NCBI RefSeq assembly: GCF_022095695.1
Contig: NZ_JAIFZM010000002.1
Location: forward strand, 248,001-312,000
Length of the DNA: 64,000 bases
Direction: 5' to 3'
DNA from: Oceanobacillus jordanicus
GTDB taxonomy: Bacteria; Bacillota; Bacilli; Bacillales; Amphibacillaceae
The notes beneath the pieces were generated by a model. It ran no database searches, was not told the origin of the DNA, and saw nothing but the letters and a program-made list of their open reading frames with translations. Position 1 is the first letter of the stretch. Every line of letters starts with the position of its first letter. Shown piece after piece: positions 45,593 to 53,978 of the stretch. Made by a program: the position numbers and the translations under genes.

Positions 45593-45632
45593 CGGGCGCA
45601 ATTCTGGAATGAAGAAAACGCGCCTTTTTGCA
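45593..45632. repeat. GCGC-type short hairpin
   Basis: GGGCGC and GCGCCT flank ~22 bases (around 45599-45628), ending in TTTTTGC. It is one of several related intergenic hairpins in 32-61 kb and may serve as a terminator. Confidence 0.4.
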
Positions 45633-45825
45633 TGAAAAGGGCTATTGTGAAACAAGGATGGATTGCAGCCGTTTTAATATGGATGCTATTTCTTTAAGAG
45701 CCCACTTCACCAAAAATTACACAGTCAAATAAAGTTGATTCATAATAATAATACTGTTTATGGTTATAGAATAAGAAAGGAACTTTATGATAAAAGGTGA
45801 ATTTTGGAAATTTGAGGGTGGAATA

Positions 45826-46334
45826 ATGAATGATTTTTATACAGCATTAAATTATGTAAATAAAAGGATTTACGAGCCAAATGACTTCACTGTCAAGTCG
45901 GTTCTAGAAGAAAAGCAAAATTCTAAGTATGGTGCTGGTATATTTCGATTATCTTCGAGAACAATACGTTTCAGGGTTGCAATATAACCCCCACCAAAGC
46001 AGGGAAGTTTGTTGCATTTTGGGAAAAAGATGAAAATAACAAAAATCAACCCTTTACATATGAGAAAGCACCTGATTTGTTAGTTTTAACTACTTTTAAA
46101 GATGATAATGAGTTTGGACAATTTATTTTCCCAAAAGAAATTCTTTTCAAACAGAATATACTTGGGTCCAGTTCAACAAAGGGGAAAATGGCAATAAGAG
46201 TATATGCTAGCTGGGATAAACCGACTAGTAAGCAAGCGATGAAAACCCAAAATTGGCAGTTGCCTTATTTTGTTGATATGAGTGATCCGAGTAAATTACC
46301 CATAGACAAAATAATAGAACTGTATTCGCTTTAA
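45826..46334 (+). pseudogene. MepB-family gene with one frameshift
   Basis: The start MNDFYTALNYVNKRIYEPND to LSSRTIRFRVA matches MepB-family proteins. At ~45985 the frame ends in TAA, but the frame shifted by one base continues with NITPTKAGKFVAFWEKDENN and on to PTSKQAMKTQNWQLPYFVDM, ending at 46334. A single-base deletion explains this, and a sequencing error is possible. MepB accompanies the MepA multidrug pump in staphylococci; its function is not established. GAGGGTGG precedes the ATG. Confidence 0.8.
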
Positions 46335-46371
46335 TCCTATGTAAACAGGCGCAGTTGTCGAGGAAGCATTG

Positions 46372-46390
46372 TTCCACAATCGGGCCAGAT
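46372..46390. repeat. Short repeat fragment
   Basis: TTCCACAATCGGGCCAGAT is identical to the left part of the palindrome at 44420; the right arm is degenerate here. Confidence 0.55.
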
Positions 46391-46467
46391 AATTGAGGAA
46401 AGCTTATTGAATTAACGGATTAGGTTAGTGAAAAACAGTACGAAGGAATTTAATGTTAAGGTTTGGT

Positions 46468-46512
46468 AGTCTATAATGATATTGCTTTTTCAATATCATT
46501 ATAGACTTTTTT
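46468..46512 (+). terminator. 17-bp perfect hairpin terminator
   Basis: AGTCTATAATGATATTG (46468-46484) pairs fully with 46491-46507 and TTTTTTG follows. Confidence 0.85.
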
Positions 46513-46569
46513 GTGTAGAGATCACCTACAGAAAGAAGTGATATTAGAATAATTACTTCGTTTTGAATT

Positions 46570-46758
46570 TTAATTTACCTCGTCAGAATGTGCAATGGCT
46601 GAGATTTCAATCAGTTGCTCTGGGAACGCCAAATAAGTCACACCGGTGAGGCTGCCTGCCGGTCGATGTTTTTCTAGGTATTCCTTGAACAAAACAATGA
46701 CTTGCTCAGGGTCTTCTTTCGGGTTTGTTAGATAGATTAGCGTAGATAGGGTCCATAG
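46570..46758 (-). pseudogene. RidA-family remnant (C-terminal part)
   Basis: The minus strand reads TNPKEDPEQVIVLFKEYLEK, then HRPAGSLTGVTYLAFPEQLI and EISAIAHSDEVN to a stop. This is the last ~60 residues of a RidA/YjgF-like protein including the SLTGV and I-E-I-S-A-I-A core. The N-terminal half is gone. RidA enzymes remove reactive enamines. Confidence 0.7.
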
Positions 46759-46759
46759 C

Positions 46760-47182
46760 CTTTAAGAATATATGAAGGTGAATAGGGTGGATTATTTAAA
46801 TAAAGGTTTGTTACATATAGAGGGGATGGCAGTTCCATTATTGAGTATCTATTTTTATTTTACTGTTAGCTCCGGATATATCGATGGATAGAACAATCTT
46901 CTGCAATGGGGCGCTTCGTATTCTTGAATAACGAAAAAGCTCAATTTCTCAATTTTAATGCTGAGAAATTGGGCTTTTTATTTTGGGAATTTCTTTAACG
47001 TTGTAAATCCGATAAAGTATTCAACAACCGCATAATCATTGTTTTCTCTTGGTATGTCAGCTATAAAACATCAATAATCTTAAGTGAATTTGGGGAATTA
47101 TTTGTCACCCTTCATAAATCGACACCTATTTTAGAATGGATATGTTTATAATTAAACAAATAATTTATAGAGGGAGGTAGAT
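46760..47182. other. Gap of ~420 bp with one terminator
   Basis: No gene is seen. A hairpin with arms AAAAAGCTCAATTTCTCA (46934-46951) and 46962-46979 (one G-U) followed by ATTTT is a likely terminator, though no gene precedes it; its gene may have been lost. Confidence 0.55.
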
Positions 47183-47185
47183 ATA

Positions 47186-47404
47186 ATCGATTCTTATCGA
47201 AGGTTACCTACGGGTTTGTTAATTACCTTTTACCATGAAATAATTAAAAACATTGATAAAGGGATATTATCAAAAAATATGTATTATGAATTAAGTCTAA
47301 TCATTTCAGTTGCAAGCCAAAGAGGAATTACATTAGGACAACCATGCGATTTTAAACAAGTTGTAGATCCACAGATTTTAGAAGATTTCATTCAATCTTC
47401 GTAA
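47186..47404 (+). CDS. Small conserved protein with apparent ATC/ATA start
   Basis: The natural N-terminus reads IDSYRRLPTGLLITFYHEII from ATC at 47186 (ATA at 47183 is also in frame). GGGAGGT at 47172-47178 is ideally placed, but no ATG/GTG/TTG lies there. The first canonical start is TTG 47216, which has no ribosome site and cuts off ten residues. The ~72-residue product ends DFKQVVDPQILEDFIQSS. The family is not recognised. Compare the TetR gene at 36807. Confidence 0.5.
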   Translation: MDSYRRLPTGLLITFYHEIIKNIDKGILSKNMYYELSLIISVASQRGITLGQPCDFKQVVDPQILEDFIQSS

Positions 47405-47513
47405 TGTATGATAGGCTTAATTCTGTACAAACAACTTTACTTTATGTAAAAGACTATCCGTTAGCTATCAGTAGATTAGAAAATTTTACACAAGACATCC
47501 TACCCAATATTAA

Positions 47514-48176
47514 TTATAAGAAAACAAAATCCCTAAAATCCTTTATTGTTTCAAAGTAATAATTAGACTCAGCTTTCATCCATTGCTTTATTTCAGGGAT
47601 ACTGTGAGACCATCCGGCAGCTGCAAAATCTATGTTGCAGCTTTTGGCCATCTCCATTCCTGGCTTAAGATCATCTAGCACAAGCGCATCTGATTCTTGA
47701 AGATCAAAACGAGTTAAAATTTGTTTGATCGGGTAGGGATGTGGCTTTCTCTGATGGTCTTCAAGTTCCCAGCCAAAGATGGCATCTGGTAAAAACCCAC
47801 AATGTACTGAGTAGTCTCTTTCAATTCTACTTCTTTCTGAATGGGAAACAACAGTCACGATACCACCTTGTGCCTTAAATTCTTGAATGGTTTCAGGAAA
47901 CAACTCATAAAAATCCGGTACCGTTGATTCGGTATACTTTTTCCATACTTTCTGCTGATGTTGTTGTTCCGTGTCTGTAAATTGTATAATGTCCTTACAT
48001 AAAGAAGAGAATCCTGGATTAAAACAGTATCCAACGAATTCTTCAAATGTAATGGGTTTGTCATTAGGTCTTACCTCTTTTAATGCTTGAACAAAGGATG
48101 GATAATGTATATCAGGTGTACTTTTTACTGCTGTGTCATCGTGGTCAAGTATTAAACATTTATATTTTAGAGTCAT
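47514..48176 (-). CDS. HAD-superfamily hydrolase
   Basis: A 220-residue HAD phosphatase. Motif I is LILDHDDTAV (D-x-D at residues 11-13), motif II is IVTVVSHS, motif III includes the lysine in RKPHPYPIKQIL and motif IV is ALVLDDLKPGMEMA. An alpha-helical cap lies at ~20-90. Substrate unknown; sugar or nucleotide phosphates are likely. AGGGGGG precedes the ATG. Confidence 0.85.
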   Translation of the reverse strand: MTLKYKCLILDHDDTAVKSTPDIHYPSFVQALKEVRPNDKPITFEEFVGYCFNPGFSSLCKDIIQFTDTEQQHQQKVWKKYTESTVPDFYELFPETIQEFKAQGGIVTVVSHSERSRIERDYSVHCGFLPDAIFGWELEDHQRKPHPYPIKQILTRFDLQESDALVLDDLKPGMEMAKSCNIDFAAAGWSHSIPEIKQWMKAESNYYFETIKDFRDFVFL

Positions 48177-48347
48177 GTGATCCCCCCCTGAATTTTAAAA
48201 TCCCTTTCATTTTATCACCTTTTTCTAAAAGGCACATTACATTTTATGCAGCTAAATCGCGCCAATTTGTAATAAGACTTGACGTCCGTGATTGCACATA
48301 AGGCTCATTTTAAGGAACAATACAGCATAGCAAAGAGATAAACGTTT

Positions 48348-48799
48348 ATGAGGAATAGAACCTTTCAAAGTTCTGATATTAATCAGATGGTTTCTTTATT
48401 TTATGAAACAGTACATTCAGTAAACGCAAGAGATTACGCAATTGAACAACTTAATGCCTGGGCGCTAAAAGATGAAATGGATGCTAAGGTAATAAATTGG
48501 AAGGATTCATTAGCTCGTAACATCACATTTATCGGAGAAATAAATGATGAAATTGTTGGATTCGGTGACGTGACCCGTAATGGATACCTAGATAGACTTT
48601 TCACACATGAAAATTTTCAGGGTCAAGGAATTGCAACGGCATTAATAAATAAACTTGAGACGGAAGCAAGAAAAATCGGACTTACGAAAATGGAACTGAG
48701 GCAAGCATCACAGCAAAACCATTCTTGGAACGCAACGAGTATCAGGTAATTGAACCCCAAACTGTAGAGCGTAAAGGTATTACATTAGTAAATTTTTAA
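48348..48799 (+). pseudogene. GNAT acetyltransferase, frameshifted duplicate of the gene at 41759
   Basis: The first ~115 codons match the intact copy closely (FQSSDINQMVSLFYETVHSV, LDRLFTHENFQGQGIATALI). At ~48693 one A is missing (GAACTGAG versus GAAACTGAG), so PFF-ERR-YQVIEPQT is out of frame, and a later TTTTTAAATG creates a stop where the intact gene reads through. Homology continues into the 3' end (GATATCCGAA). It is a duplication, followed by decay of this copy. Confidence 0.85.
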
Positions 48800-48840
48800 A
48801 TGGCTAAGAGATTGATATCCGAACAATACCAATAGTCGAT

Positions 48841-48886
48841 AAAAGCCAAATCCCTTACTAGAAGTAGTGAGGAATTTGGCTTTTAT
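48841..48886. terminator. Bidirectional hairpin terminator
   Basis: AAAAGCCAAATCCCTTACT (48841-48859) pairs with 48866-48884, with minor mismatches, and A/T runs on both sides. It separates the GNAT remnant from the convergent minus-strand cluster. Confidence 0.8.
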
Positions 48887-48915
48887 CTTAACTATGGTAA
48901 GGAAAGGGAGGGTTT

Positions 48916-49281
48916 TTACTTGATGATTTCGTTATATTCAAGTCCTTCATGAAGATTAATGATTTTCAGCCTGTTTGTATCCTTAACAAAAATGCTCTTG
49001 AACTGTGGCTGAGCGTTGTCGTCTTTTAATAGAATAATCCGTTTGTGAGGGTTGTCCTCTACAACTTCGGAATTAAAATGATCAACATCAGCTACATCAT
49101 CGAGTGTGTCGTATTCAAGGAAATCATCCATGTTTTCTGTGTCCACTTGAGCTTTTTGTTGAATCATTTCAGTGTCATTCTCTGATACCTGCGTTTTGTC
49201 TGGATTCGCGTGCCAAGCGTAACCAACACCTACGCTTGTTAGAAGTAGTGCACTTGCAGTTGTAAGTACGAATGTTTTCAT
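48916..49281 (-). CDS. Small secreted or membrane-anchored acidic protein
   Basis: A 121-residue protein with an N-terminal signal-like helix (FVLTTASALLLTSVGVGYAW) and a strongly acidic exported part ending KIINLHEGLEYNEIIK. No domain is recognised. GGAGGAAAAG lies upstream of the ATG. It is the last gene of the minus-strand membrane-protein cluster, about 190 bp after the lipoprotein gene. Confidence 0.65.
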   Translation of the reverse strand: MKTFVLTTASALLLTSVGVGYAWHANPDKTQVSENDTEMIQQKAQVDTENMDDFLEYDTLDDVADVDHFNSEVVEDNPHKRIILLKDDNAQPQFKSIFVKDTNRLKIINLHEGLEYNEIIK

Positions 49282-49467
49282 GTCTTTTCCTCCTTTGTTT
49301 AATTTACCCCTATCTTAAACACGTCAAGTTAAATACCCATGGGAGGAAGATTAGAATTAATTAGAAAAAAATGGGTTTGCGATAGCGTGCTTCTGATAAT
49401 AATTTAAGGAGGAAAAGTTGCATAGTGTTCAAGAGTTATCATGTGAAGTTGGGCTTAACGAGTTTTA

Positions 49468-50289
49468 CTATTCCATACCAACAACAGTAGGAAGTAACCG
49501 GTATTCCCAATGTGTTCGACATTCAAATAATTTATAAAACCCTTCTGTTTCATCTTTTGACATATATCCACATTGCTGAGGCGCATTATTAAAAACATCT
49601 TGTACTTCATTTTCTAATGCCCGATAGTGACTCACATCTGGCCTAACCCGAATCCAACTTTGGTCCGCATTTTTATCGTACATGGATTTTAAATCATAAA
49701 TCAGCACACCTTGTGAGCCTTCAACTTTCACTACTCTAATTTCACTGGTACTATTTTTGCCGTTTTCTCCAGCGACTTTGATAAATTCTTCAAGGATATC
49801 TTTATTCTTTAGTTCACTATTTTTCAAAACAACATCATTTTCATCTGGCTGATAGTCAGGTAAATCTTCTTCTATTTGTTCGTCTTGTGAATCGGTGTTT
49901 TTAGATGATTTCGGTACAACATCCCGTTCATTTAATTGATTTTGCGCAACAAGGACAGCGGACCGAAGGCCGAATACAAATGCAATGGTCTCTCTCTCCT
50001 CATCGCTTATATCAATCTCTTCTATTGCTTCTGATGCTTCATTAATTTGTTCTTGGTCTGTTGAATCTTTTATCCTACCCGATCCATCTTCTTTCACTTT
50101 TTTAAAATCTCCATCTTGAAACAAATCTCTTACCTTTTCGCTTGCGATGTCCTTCTTATCTGCATCTTCCATGTTACAACCTTGCATAAGCAGCACTCCA
50201 CATAGAATAATAAATAAGCTGATGATTACTTTTCTTTTTGGTTGGACAGTAGATCCATTCCATTTCGGTGTTTCTTTTGTTCTGTACAA
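49468..50289 (-). CDS. Putative lipoprotein of unknown function
   Basis: This 273-residue protein has a basic N-terminus, then VIISLFIILCGVLLMQGC, a lipobox-like end with the lipidated cysteine near residue 38. The mature part has an acidic low-complexity linker (~145-165) and a C-terminal region with VSHYRALENEVQDVFNNAPQ and two cysteines (CGYMSKDE, FECRTHWEY). No family recognised. The alternative start RKVIISL is not preceded by a ribosome site. Confidence 0.65.
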   Translation of the reverse strand: MYRTKETPKWNGSTVQPKRKVIISLFIILCGVLLMQGCNMEDADKKDIASEKVRDLFQDGDFKKVKEDGSGRIKDSTDQEQINEASEAIEEIDISDEERETIAFVFGLRSAVLVAQNQLNERDVVPKSSKNTDSQDEQIEEDLPDYQPDENDVVLKNSELKNKDILEEFIKVAGENGKNSTSEIRVVKVEGSQGVLIYDLKSMYDKNADQSWIRVRPDVSHYRALENEVQDVFNNAPQQCGYMSKDETEGFYKLFECRTHWEYRLLPTVVGME

Positions 50290-50339
50290 TTTATCACCCC
50301 TAAAAAAATTAATTAGCGTTCTGCTTGATATGTAAGAAA

Positions 50340-50385
50340 AGGAGGAGGCGCCAATCCTTAATCCGGAATAGCGCCGAGTTTTACA
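50340..50385. repeat. GCGC-type short hairpin
   Basis: GGCGCCAATCC and GGAATAGCGCC (50347-50374 region) form an imperfect palindrome between two minus-strand genes. Related hairpins occur at 32849, 45593, 51825 and 55025. Confidence 0.45.
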
Positions 50386-50387
50386 AC

Positions 50388-50687
50388 TTATGCCCCTAAA
50401 TCAGATAACCATTTACGAAGTTTCGCTTTAGGATAATATATTTTATTATTTATCGTGACGTGTGGTATGTCTGGATATTCTTGTATCAAGCTCTTCGCAT
50501 CCTCTTTGGAAATCCCTATAAAGTAATGGACTTCATTCTCCTTGATCAATTCGTGTTCATCGTCATCGCTAAAGATATCACTGAGACTATCTGTAGCATC
50601 CGGGTTGTTAAAGTTCTTGAGCCCATTCCCTATAAAATATCCTGCAGCTGCAATACCTAATGCAATCCAAATGAAATCAAATTCCAT
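50388..50687 (-). CDS. Membrane-anchored protein with an excisionase-like C-terminus
   Basis: A 99-residue protein. One N-terminal helix (FIWIALGIAAAGYFIGNGL) is followed by an acidic linker and then HYFIGISKEDAKSLIQEYPD with INNKIYYPKAKLRKWLSDLG, which resembles the winged HTH of excisionase-type proteins. GGGGGAT places the start at ATG 50687. A membrane-tethered HTH suggests a sensor or anchor, but this is inference. Confidence 0.55.
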   Translation of the reverse strand: MEFDFIWIALGIAAAGYFIGNGLKNFNNPDATDSLSDIFSDDDEHELIKENEVHYFIGISKEDAKSLIQEYPDIPHVTINNKIYYPKAKLRKWLSDLGA

Positions 50688-50749
50688 ATTGATATCCCCC
50701 ATATTGAAACTTATTTTATTCAATGAACTGGCGTGTTTTTATAAGACAG

Positions 50750-51256
50750 TTACAGTATAAAAATAACGAGTAAGAGACCTAATGATGTGATAACAAATGA
50801 GTAACTGATTTTATGTTCATTGGATATAGTATTCTTTTTTACTTTATGTATAACTGCTAAAACAGTCATATTTATAACAAATAACATGTAATACATTACT
50901 GCATAAATAAGCCATCGATTGCTCTGTGTTACTTCACTTAGTGGACCTGTCAAAAACAAAATCATAACAATAACCAAAGAGATAAAAAAGATTACCGGCA
51001 TAACTACATACATTTTATCCCATAATCGGTGCTTTAGGAAAGTGTCACTTTTTTTCACTTGAAAGTACATGAAAAGACTTAGTAGACCAATTGTGATAAC
51101 TAAAAACAAAGCTGTCATCATCGGCTGTATATTTAGTACAGCTGTTGAAGAAGCGGGTACGCCTATATCTTTCTTAAATATATCTGCTATAAAACCTAGA
51201 ACGACCAGTAGCGCAATTATAATACCTTGAAATAACGTCCAACGTGAGAAAAATAT
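50750..51256 (-). CDS. Membrane protein of ~168 residues, start at ATA or frameshifted
   Basis: From ATG 51121 the frame gives a 123-residue protein with four helices, but the same frame is open 45 codons further and encodes another helix, SRWTLFQGIIIALLVVLGFI. The only nearby ribosome site (AGGAG, 51266-51270) precedes an in-frame ATA at 51256 by 9 bases; an ATG at 51263 is out of frame and too close. So either ATA starts it or a frameshift lies in the first codons. Family unknown. Confidence 0.5.
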   Translation of the reverse strand: MFFSRWTLFQGIIIALLVVLGFIADIFKKDIGVPASSTAVLNIQPMMTALFLVITIGLLSLFMYFQVKKSDTFLKHRLWDKMYVVMPVIFFISLVIVMILFLTGPLSEVTQSNRWLIYAVMYYMLFVINMTVLAVIHKVKKNTISNEHKISYSFVITSLGLLLVIFIL

Positions 51257-51342
51257 AAACCATCACTCCTTTCATTAATCTCTCTATTTTTCGGTTAAAC
51301 GCCTGTTTGTAGCATGTCTAGCATGATCATAAATAGAAGCAA

Positions 51343-51510
51343 TCAAGGCTTTTTGCTAATATCCTCTAGTAAACGAATGATTCTTTGGTTTTGTCTAGTG
51401 CTTAACTCGCTGTTCTTTTTAATTTGATATATCCATACTAAAAAGAAGATGACAGCGATTGGTATTCCGATATAGAAAAACAAAGTAACAAAAAATAGTG
51501 AGAATTCCAC
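51343..51510 (-). CDS. 55-residue single-pass membrane protein
   Basis: Read from GTG 51510 with AAAGGAG upstream. One helix (FFYIGIPIAVIFFLVWIY) is followed by a charged tail QIKKNSELSTRQNQRIIRLL and a stop at 51343. Topology resembles small phage- or Bacillus-type membrane proteins with a cytoplasmic coiled tail. It is part of the same minus-strand cluster. Confidence 0.6.
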   Translation of the reverse strand: MEFSLFFVTLFFYIGIPIAVIFFLVWIYQIKKNSELSTRQNQRIIRLLEDISKKP

Positions 51511-51579
51511 GTTCTTTTCTCCTTTCCGATTTTTAATGATAGGTTTTCTATTAACATGCCCGATTGTTTAGTCCGTTTT

Positions 51580-51765
51580 TCAGTCACTATCCAAATCATT
51601 ATCGAGGAATGATTTCTTTTCCTCTTTAACATCGTAATTCTTCTCGATAAATTGACCAACTAGAGACTTGTTAATTCCATCTTTTACTGCTGTATAAATC
51701 ACAAAATATAGAATAACTAAACCCATAATCCAAAGCACGATAGTACCAACAAATGAACCTTCCAT
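51580..51765 (-). CDS. 61-residue single-pass membrane protein
   Basis: ATG 51765 follows a GGGAGGG site. The helix TIVLWIMGLVILYFVIYTAV is near the N-terminus and the tail NKSLVGQFIEKNYDVKEEKK is charged. Probably a small conserved Bacillaceae protein; function unknown. Confidence 0.65.
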   Translation of the reverse strand: MEGSFVGTIVLWIMGLVILYFVIYTAVKDGINKSLVGQFIEKNYDVKEEKKSFLDNDLDSD

Positions 51766-51824
51766 TATTTATCCCTCCCATCTCTATTAAGCAAAATGGA
51801 ACGATCCTGGAGATCTCTCTTTTT

Positions 51825-51900
51825 TCGGAGAACGGCGCCCGATTAGTTGAGAGTTCACTTTACGTAATAGTAATAATACTTTGATACGTGCGTAATCGCT
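51825..51900. other. Short gap with GCGCC repeat fragment
   Basis: CGGCGCCCGATTAGTTGAG (from ~51833) resembles one half of the GCGC-type hairpins; the second half is not recognisable. Confidence 0.3.
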
Positions 51901-51919
51901 TATTTTACAATCACGCCGG

Positions 51920-52339
51920 TTAAAATTGCCTTACTTCATTGTTCTTAAAAACCCCAAAACATAACAGAATAAGTCCTGCGATAAATATCAAAGGGAATAT
52001 ATAGAACATCAGCATTGTTGCCCAAGGATTTCTCACGATTAAAGAGTAGGTTAGACCAATCGAATAGGCTAACGGTAAAGAAATTGGTACCATAATAAAA
52101 ATTCCCCATATCTTGAATTTGCTTTTCTTTGATCTGCCCATACTGAGAAAAAAAGTAAGGGATAAAGATATCAGGGTAATGAAGTAACCCAAATACAAAG
52201 GGGAAATCATAATATCCTGTTTTGCAAACGGACCTTCCAAACCTATAATATATGATTCAAATCTCAACCAGTGCACTAAGAAAAACAACAGCAAAACAAA
52301 AAGGGTGCACAATAAACCTACTTTAAACTTTCTGTTCAT
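51920..52339 (-). CDS. Four-helix membrane protein (139 aa)
   Basis: Starts at ATG 52339 (MNRKFKVGLLCTLF), with GGAAGGAAG upstream; an earlier in-frame extension overlaps the RDD gene and has no ribosome site. Four helices are predicted, such as VGLLCTLFVLLLFFLVHWL and LMFYIFPLIFIAGLILLCF. It lies 31 bp after the RDD gene. Family not recognised. Confidence 0.65.
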   Translation of the reverse strand: MNRKFKVGLLCTLFVLLLFFLVHWLRFESYIIGLEGPFAKQDIMISPLYLGYFITLISLSLTFFLSMGRSKKSKFKIWGIFIMVPISLPLAYSIGLTYSLIVRNPWATMLMFYIFPLIFIAGLILLCFGVFKNNEVRQF

Positions 52340-52370
52340 AAAAACAACTTCCTTCCCTTGAGAAAAGATT

Positions 52371-52781
52371 TTATTTATATGTAACATATGTACCGGCAAT
52401 AAGATCATGAATAGAACGATTATCCTCGCGCATTCCGACCATAAAAGCACTTATAATAAAACAGATTCCAAAAGATAATAAATAAATTAAATTTCCGACA
52501 ATCGTTCTAATGAGCATCGTTATTAGTGTCACATTCTCTCCATTGGTTTTCATAATGCGGATATGATAGAAACGTTTCCCTACTGTACGTCCCTGCCATA
52601 TTACGGGTAAGAGGATGGAGTATAAAACGCCTAGATAATCTGTGATAAAGTGTTGATCAGACGCAAAAAACTGTCCATAAAGTAGTAAGCTTAATAAGCC
52701 AATACCAATGGTACAGATAATAAAGTCAATAAATAATGCTATAAATCTAACTTGAAAACCAGCTGTTTTACCATTTGTCAG
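52371..52781 (-). CDS. RDD-family membrane protein, apparent CTG start
   Basis: The RDD frame runs from TNGKTAGFQVRFIALFIDFI to LPVIWQGRTVGKRFYHIRIM and REDNRSIHDLIAGTYVTYK, ~136 residues with three to four helices and the family's R..D..D and GRTVGK features. AAGGAGG lies upstream but the codon in the start position is CTG (52781-52779); the nearby ATG is out of frame. The first in-frame ATG would leave only the last 60 residues. Function of RDD proteins is unclear, some affect ion homeostasis. Confidence 0.7.
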   Translation of the reverse strand: MTNGKTAGFQVRFIALFIDFIICTIGIGLLSLLLYGQFFASDQHFITDYLGVLYSILLPVIWQGRTVGKRFYHIRIMKTNGENVTLITMLIRTIVGNLIYLLSFGICFIISAFMVGMREDNRSIHDLIAGTYVTYK

Positions 52782-53027
52782 GGCCTCCTTAAAACTCTAA
52801 AGATACTATTAATGGTAACATTTTCTAACTTGAAAAAACATTGTGAACAGAAAAGTAAATATAAGCAAACTTTTACAATAAATTAGCAAGGAGAATTTTC
52901 TAGCTGAACCCTTTTTCTGGAAAATAGAGTAAGAAGAAATGTACACAGTTAGTTTGCAATGGTGTTTTAAATGATAATTATGGTGTAAAATGGACTAGTA
53001 ATGTACTAATCCACTTGGAGGGATTTC

Positions 53028-53546
53028 ATGTTTAAGAATCCATTTAAGAAGAAAAAAGAGCTAGACGAACTATCGTTTTCTAATATTGAGGAAACCAACG
53101 AAATTGAATTAGAAGAAGAACTAGTGGATGATTTAAAGGACGAAGCTGAAAAGCTGGATGCTGAAGATATAACTCAACACGAAGAGCATTTTTCAGAGGA
53201 AAAATTTTGGAAGAAGGTACAGAAGTTTTCTAAGAAAGCCGGTACTTCCGTAGTTTATGCTGTGCTATTACTTTACTACACACTTCAAAAGCCAGATGTT
53301 CCAGTAAAAGTGAAAGCAACTATTGTAGGGGCGTTAGGTTACTTTATCTTACCACTAGATGTTATCCCAGACTTTGCCATTGGTGCAGGATATGCTGATG
53401 ACTTAAGTGTGGTACTATTCGCCTTAATTCAGGTTGCTATATATGTGGATGATGCAACGAAAAGGAAAGCCAAAGATAAATTAAAAGATTTATTTGGCGA
53501 GAATGTGGATACATCAGAGATTGATAGTAAATTAGGTAGAGCATAA
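53028..53546 (+). CDS. YkvA-family (DUF1232) protein
   Basis: A 172-residue protein. A charged N-terminal 60 residues precede the DUF1232 core: YYTLQKPDVPVKVKATIVGA then LGYFILPLDVIPDFAIGAGY and ADDLSVVLFAL. The core P-x-D-x-I-P-D is conserved. Membrane association is likely; function unknown. GGAGGG precedes the ATG. Confidence 0.88.
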   Translation: MFKNPFKKKKELDELSFSNIEETNEIELEEELVDDLKDEAEKLDAEDITQHEEHFSEEKFWKKVQKFSKKAGTSVVYAVLLLYYTLQKPDVPVKVKATIVGALGYFILPLDVIPDFAIGAGYADDLSVVLFALIQVAIYVDDATKRKAKDKLKDLFGENVDTSEIDSKLGRA

Positions 53547-53602
53547 TAAGTAAGTCTGTTTCCTGAAAGTTTGGGGAGTGGGCTTTTTTTTATGAAATTT
53601 AT

Positions 53603-53654
53603 GCAACCTTATAGTTGCCTATTCTTGACATGCAACTATAAGGTTGCTTATACT
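53603..53654 (+). promoter_or_regulatory. Operator and promoter of ArsR-type gene, apparently leaderless
   Basis: A perfect 16-bp inverted repeat GCAACCTTATAGTTGC (53603-53618) and 53632-53647 flanks TTGACA (53625-53630). TATACT (53649-53654) follows after 18 bases. The start codon at 53661 is only 6 bases past the -10, so the transcript should begin at or near the ATG. The repeat fits autorepression. Confidence 0.7.
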
Positions 53655-53660
53655 AGTGAC

Positions 53661-53939
53661 ATGAATTGGGACAAAGATCTGGTATTCAAAGCACTTAGTG
53701 ACGCTACACGGAGACTTATATTAGACGAGTTAGCCGAGCGCAATGAGTTAACGTTGTATGAACTGACAACACGACTAATTATGAAGCATGACCTTTCCAT
53801 CTCACGACAAGCGATAGCCAAGCACCTTGCAGTACTCGAGGATGCTGCGCTCGTTGAATCGAAAAGAAAGGGGAAATATCGAGTACTTATTTTCAACAAC
53901 GCACCACTTAAAGACCTGCTGAAAGGCTGGGTAGAGTAG
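53661..53939 (+). CDS. ArsR-type winged-helix regulator
   Basis: A 92-residue regulator: DLVFKALSDATRRLILDELA, HDLSISRQAIAKHLAVLEDA and KRKGKYRVLIFNN cover the whole winged helix. There are no cysteine metal ligands, so it is not a metal sensor of the classical type. The start at 53661 matches family length; a frame extending to 53571 would run through the operator. It is followed 39 bp later by a VOC gene, which it likely controls. Confidence 0.85.
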   Translation: MNWDKDLVFKALSDATRRLILDELAERNELTLYELTTRLIMKHDLSISRQAIAKHLAVLEDAALVESKRKGKYRVLIFNNAPLKDLLKGWVE

Positions 53940-53978
53940 TACGTTTTAGGAACCAACAAAAAAAGGGAGGAACCCATT

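Noticed and set aside
45409..45633. A 74-residue minus-strand protein across the erm leader
   Set aside because: Only its last 16 codons match a known leader peptide, which has its own ribosome site; the upstream part covers the promoter and a GCGC hairpin.
53571..53660. N-terminal extension of the ArsR-type regulator
   Set aside because: The extension would be encoded by the promoter and operator palindrome, gives an atypical cysteine-containing tail and has no ribosome site at its start.
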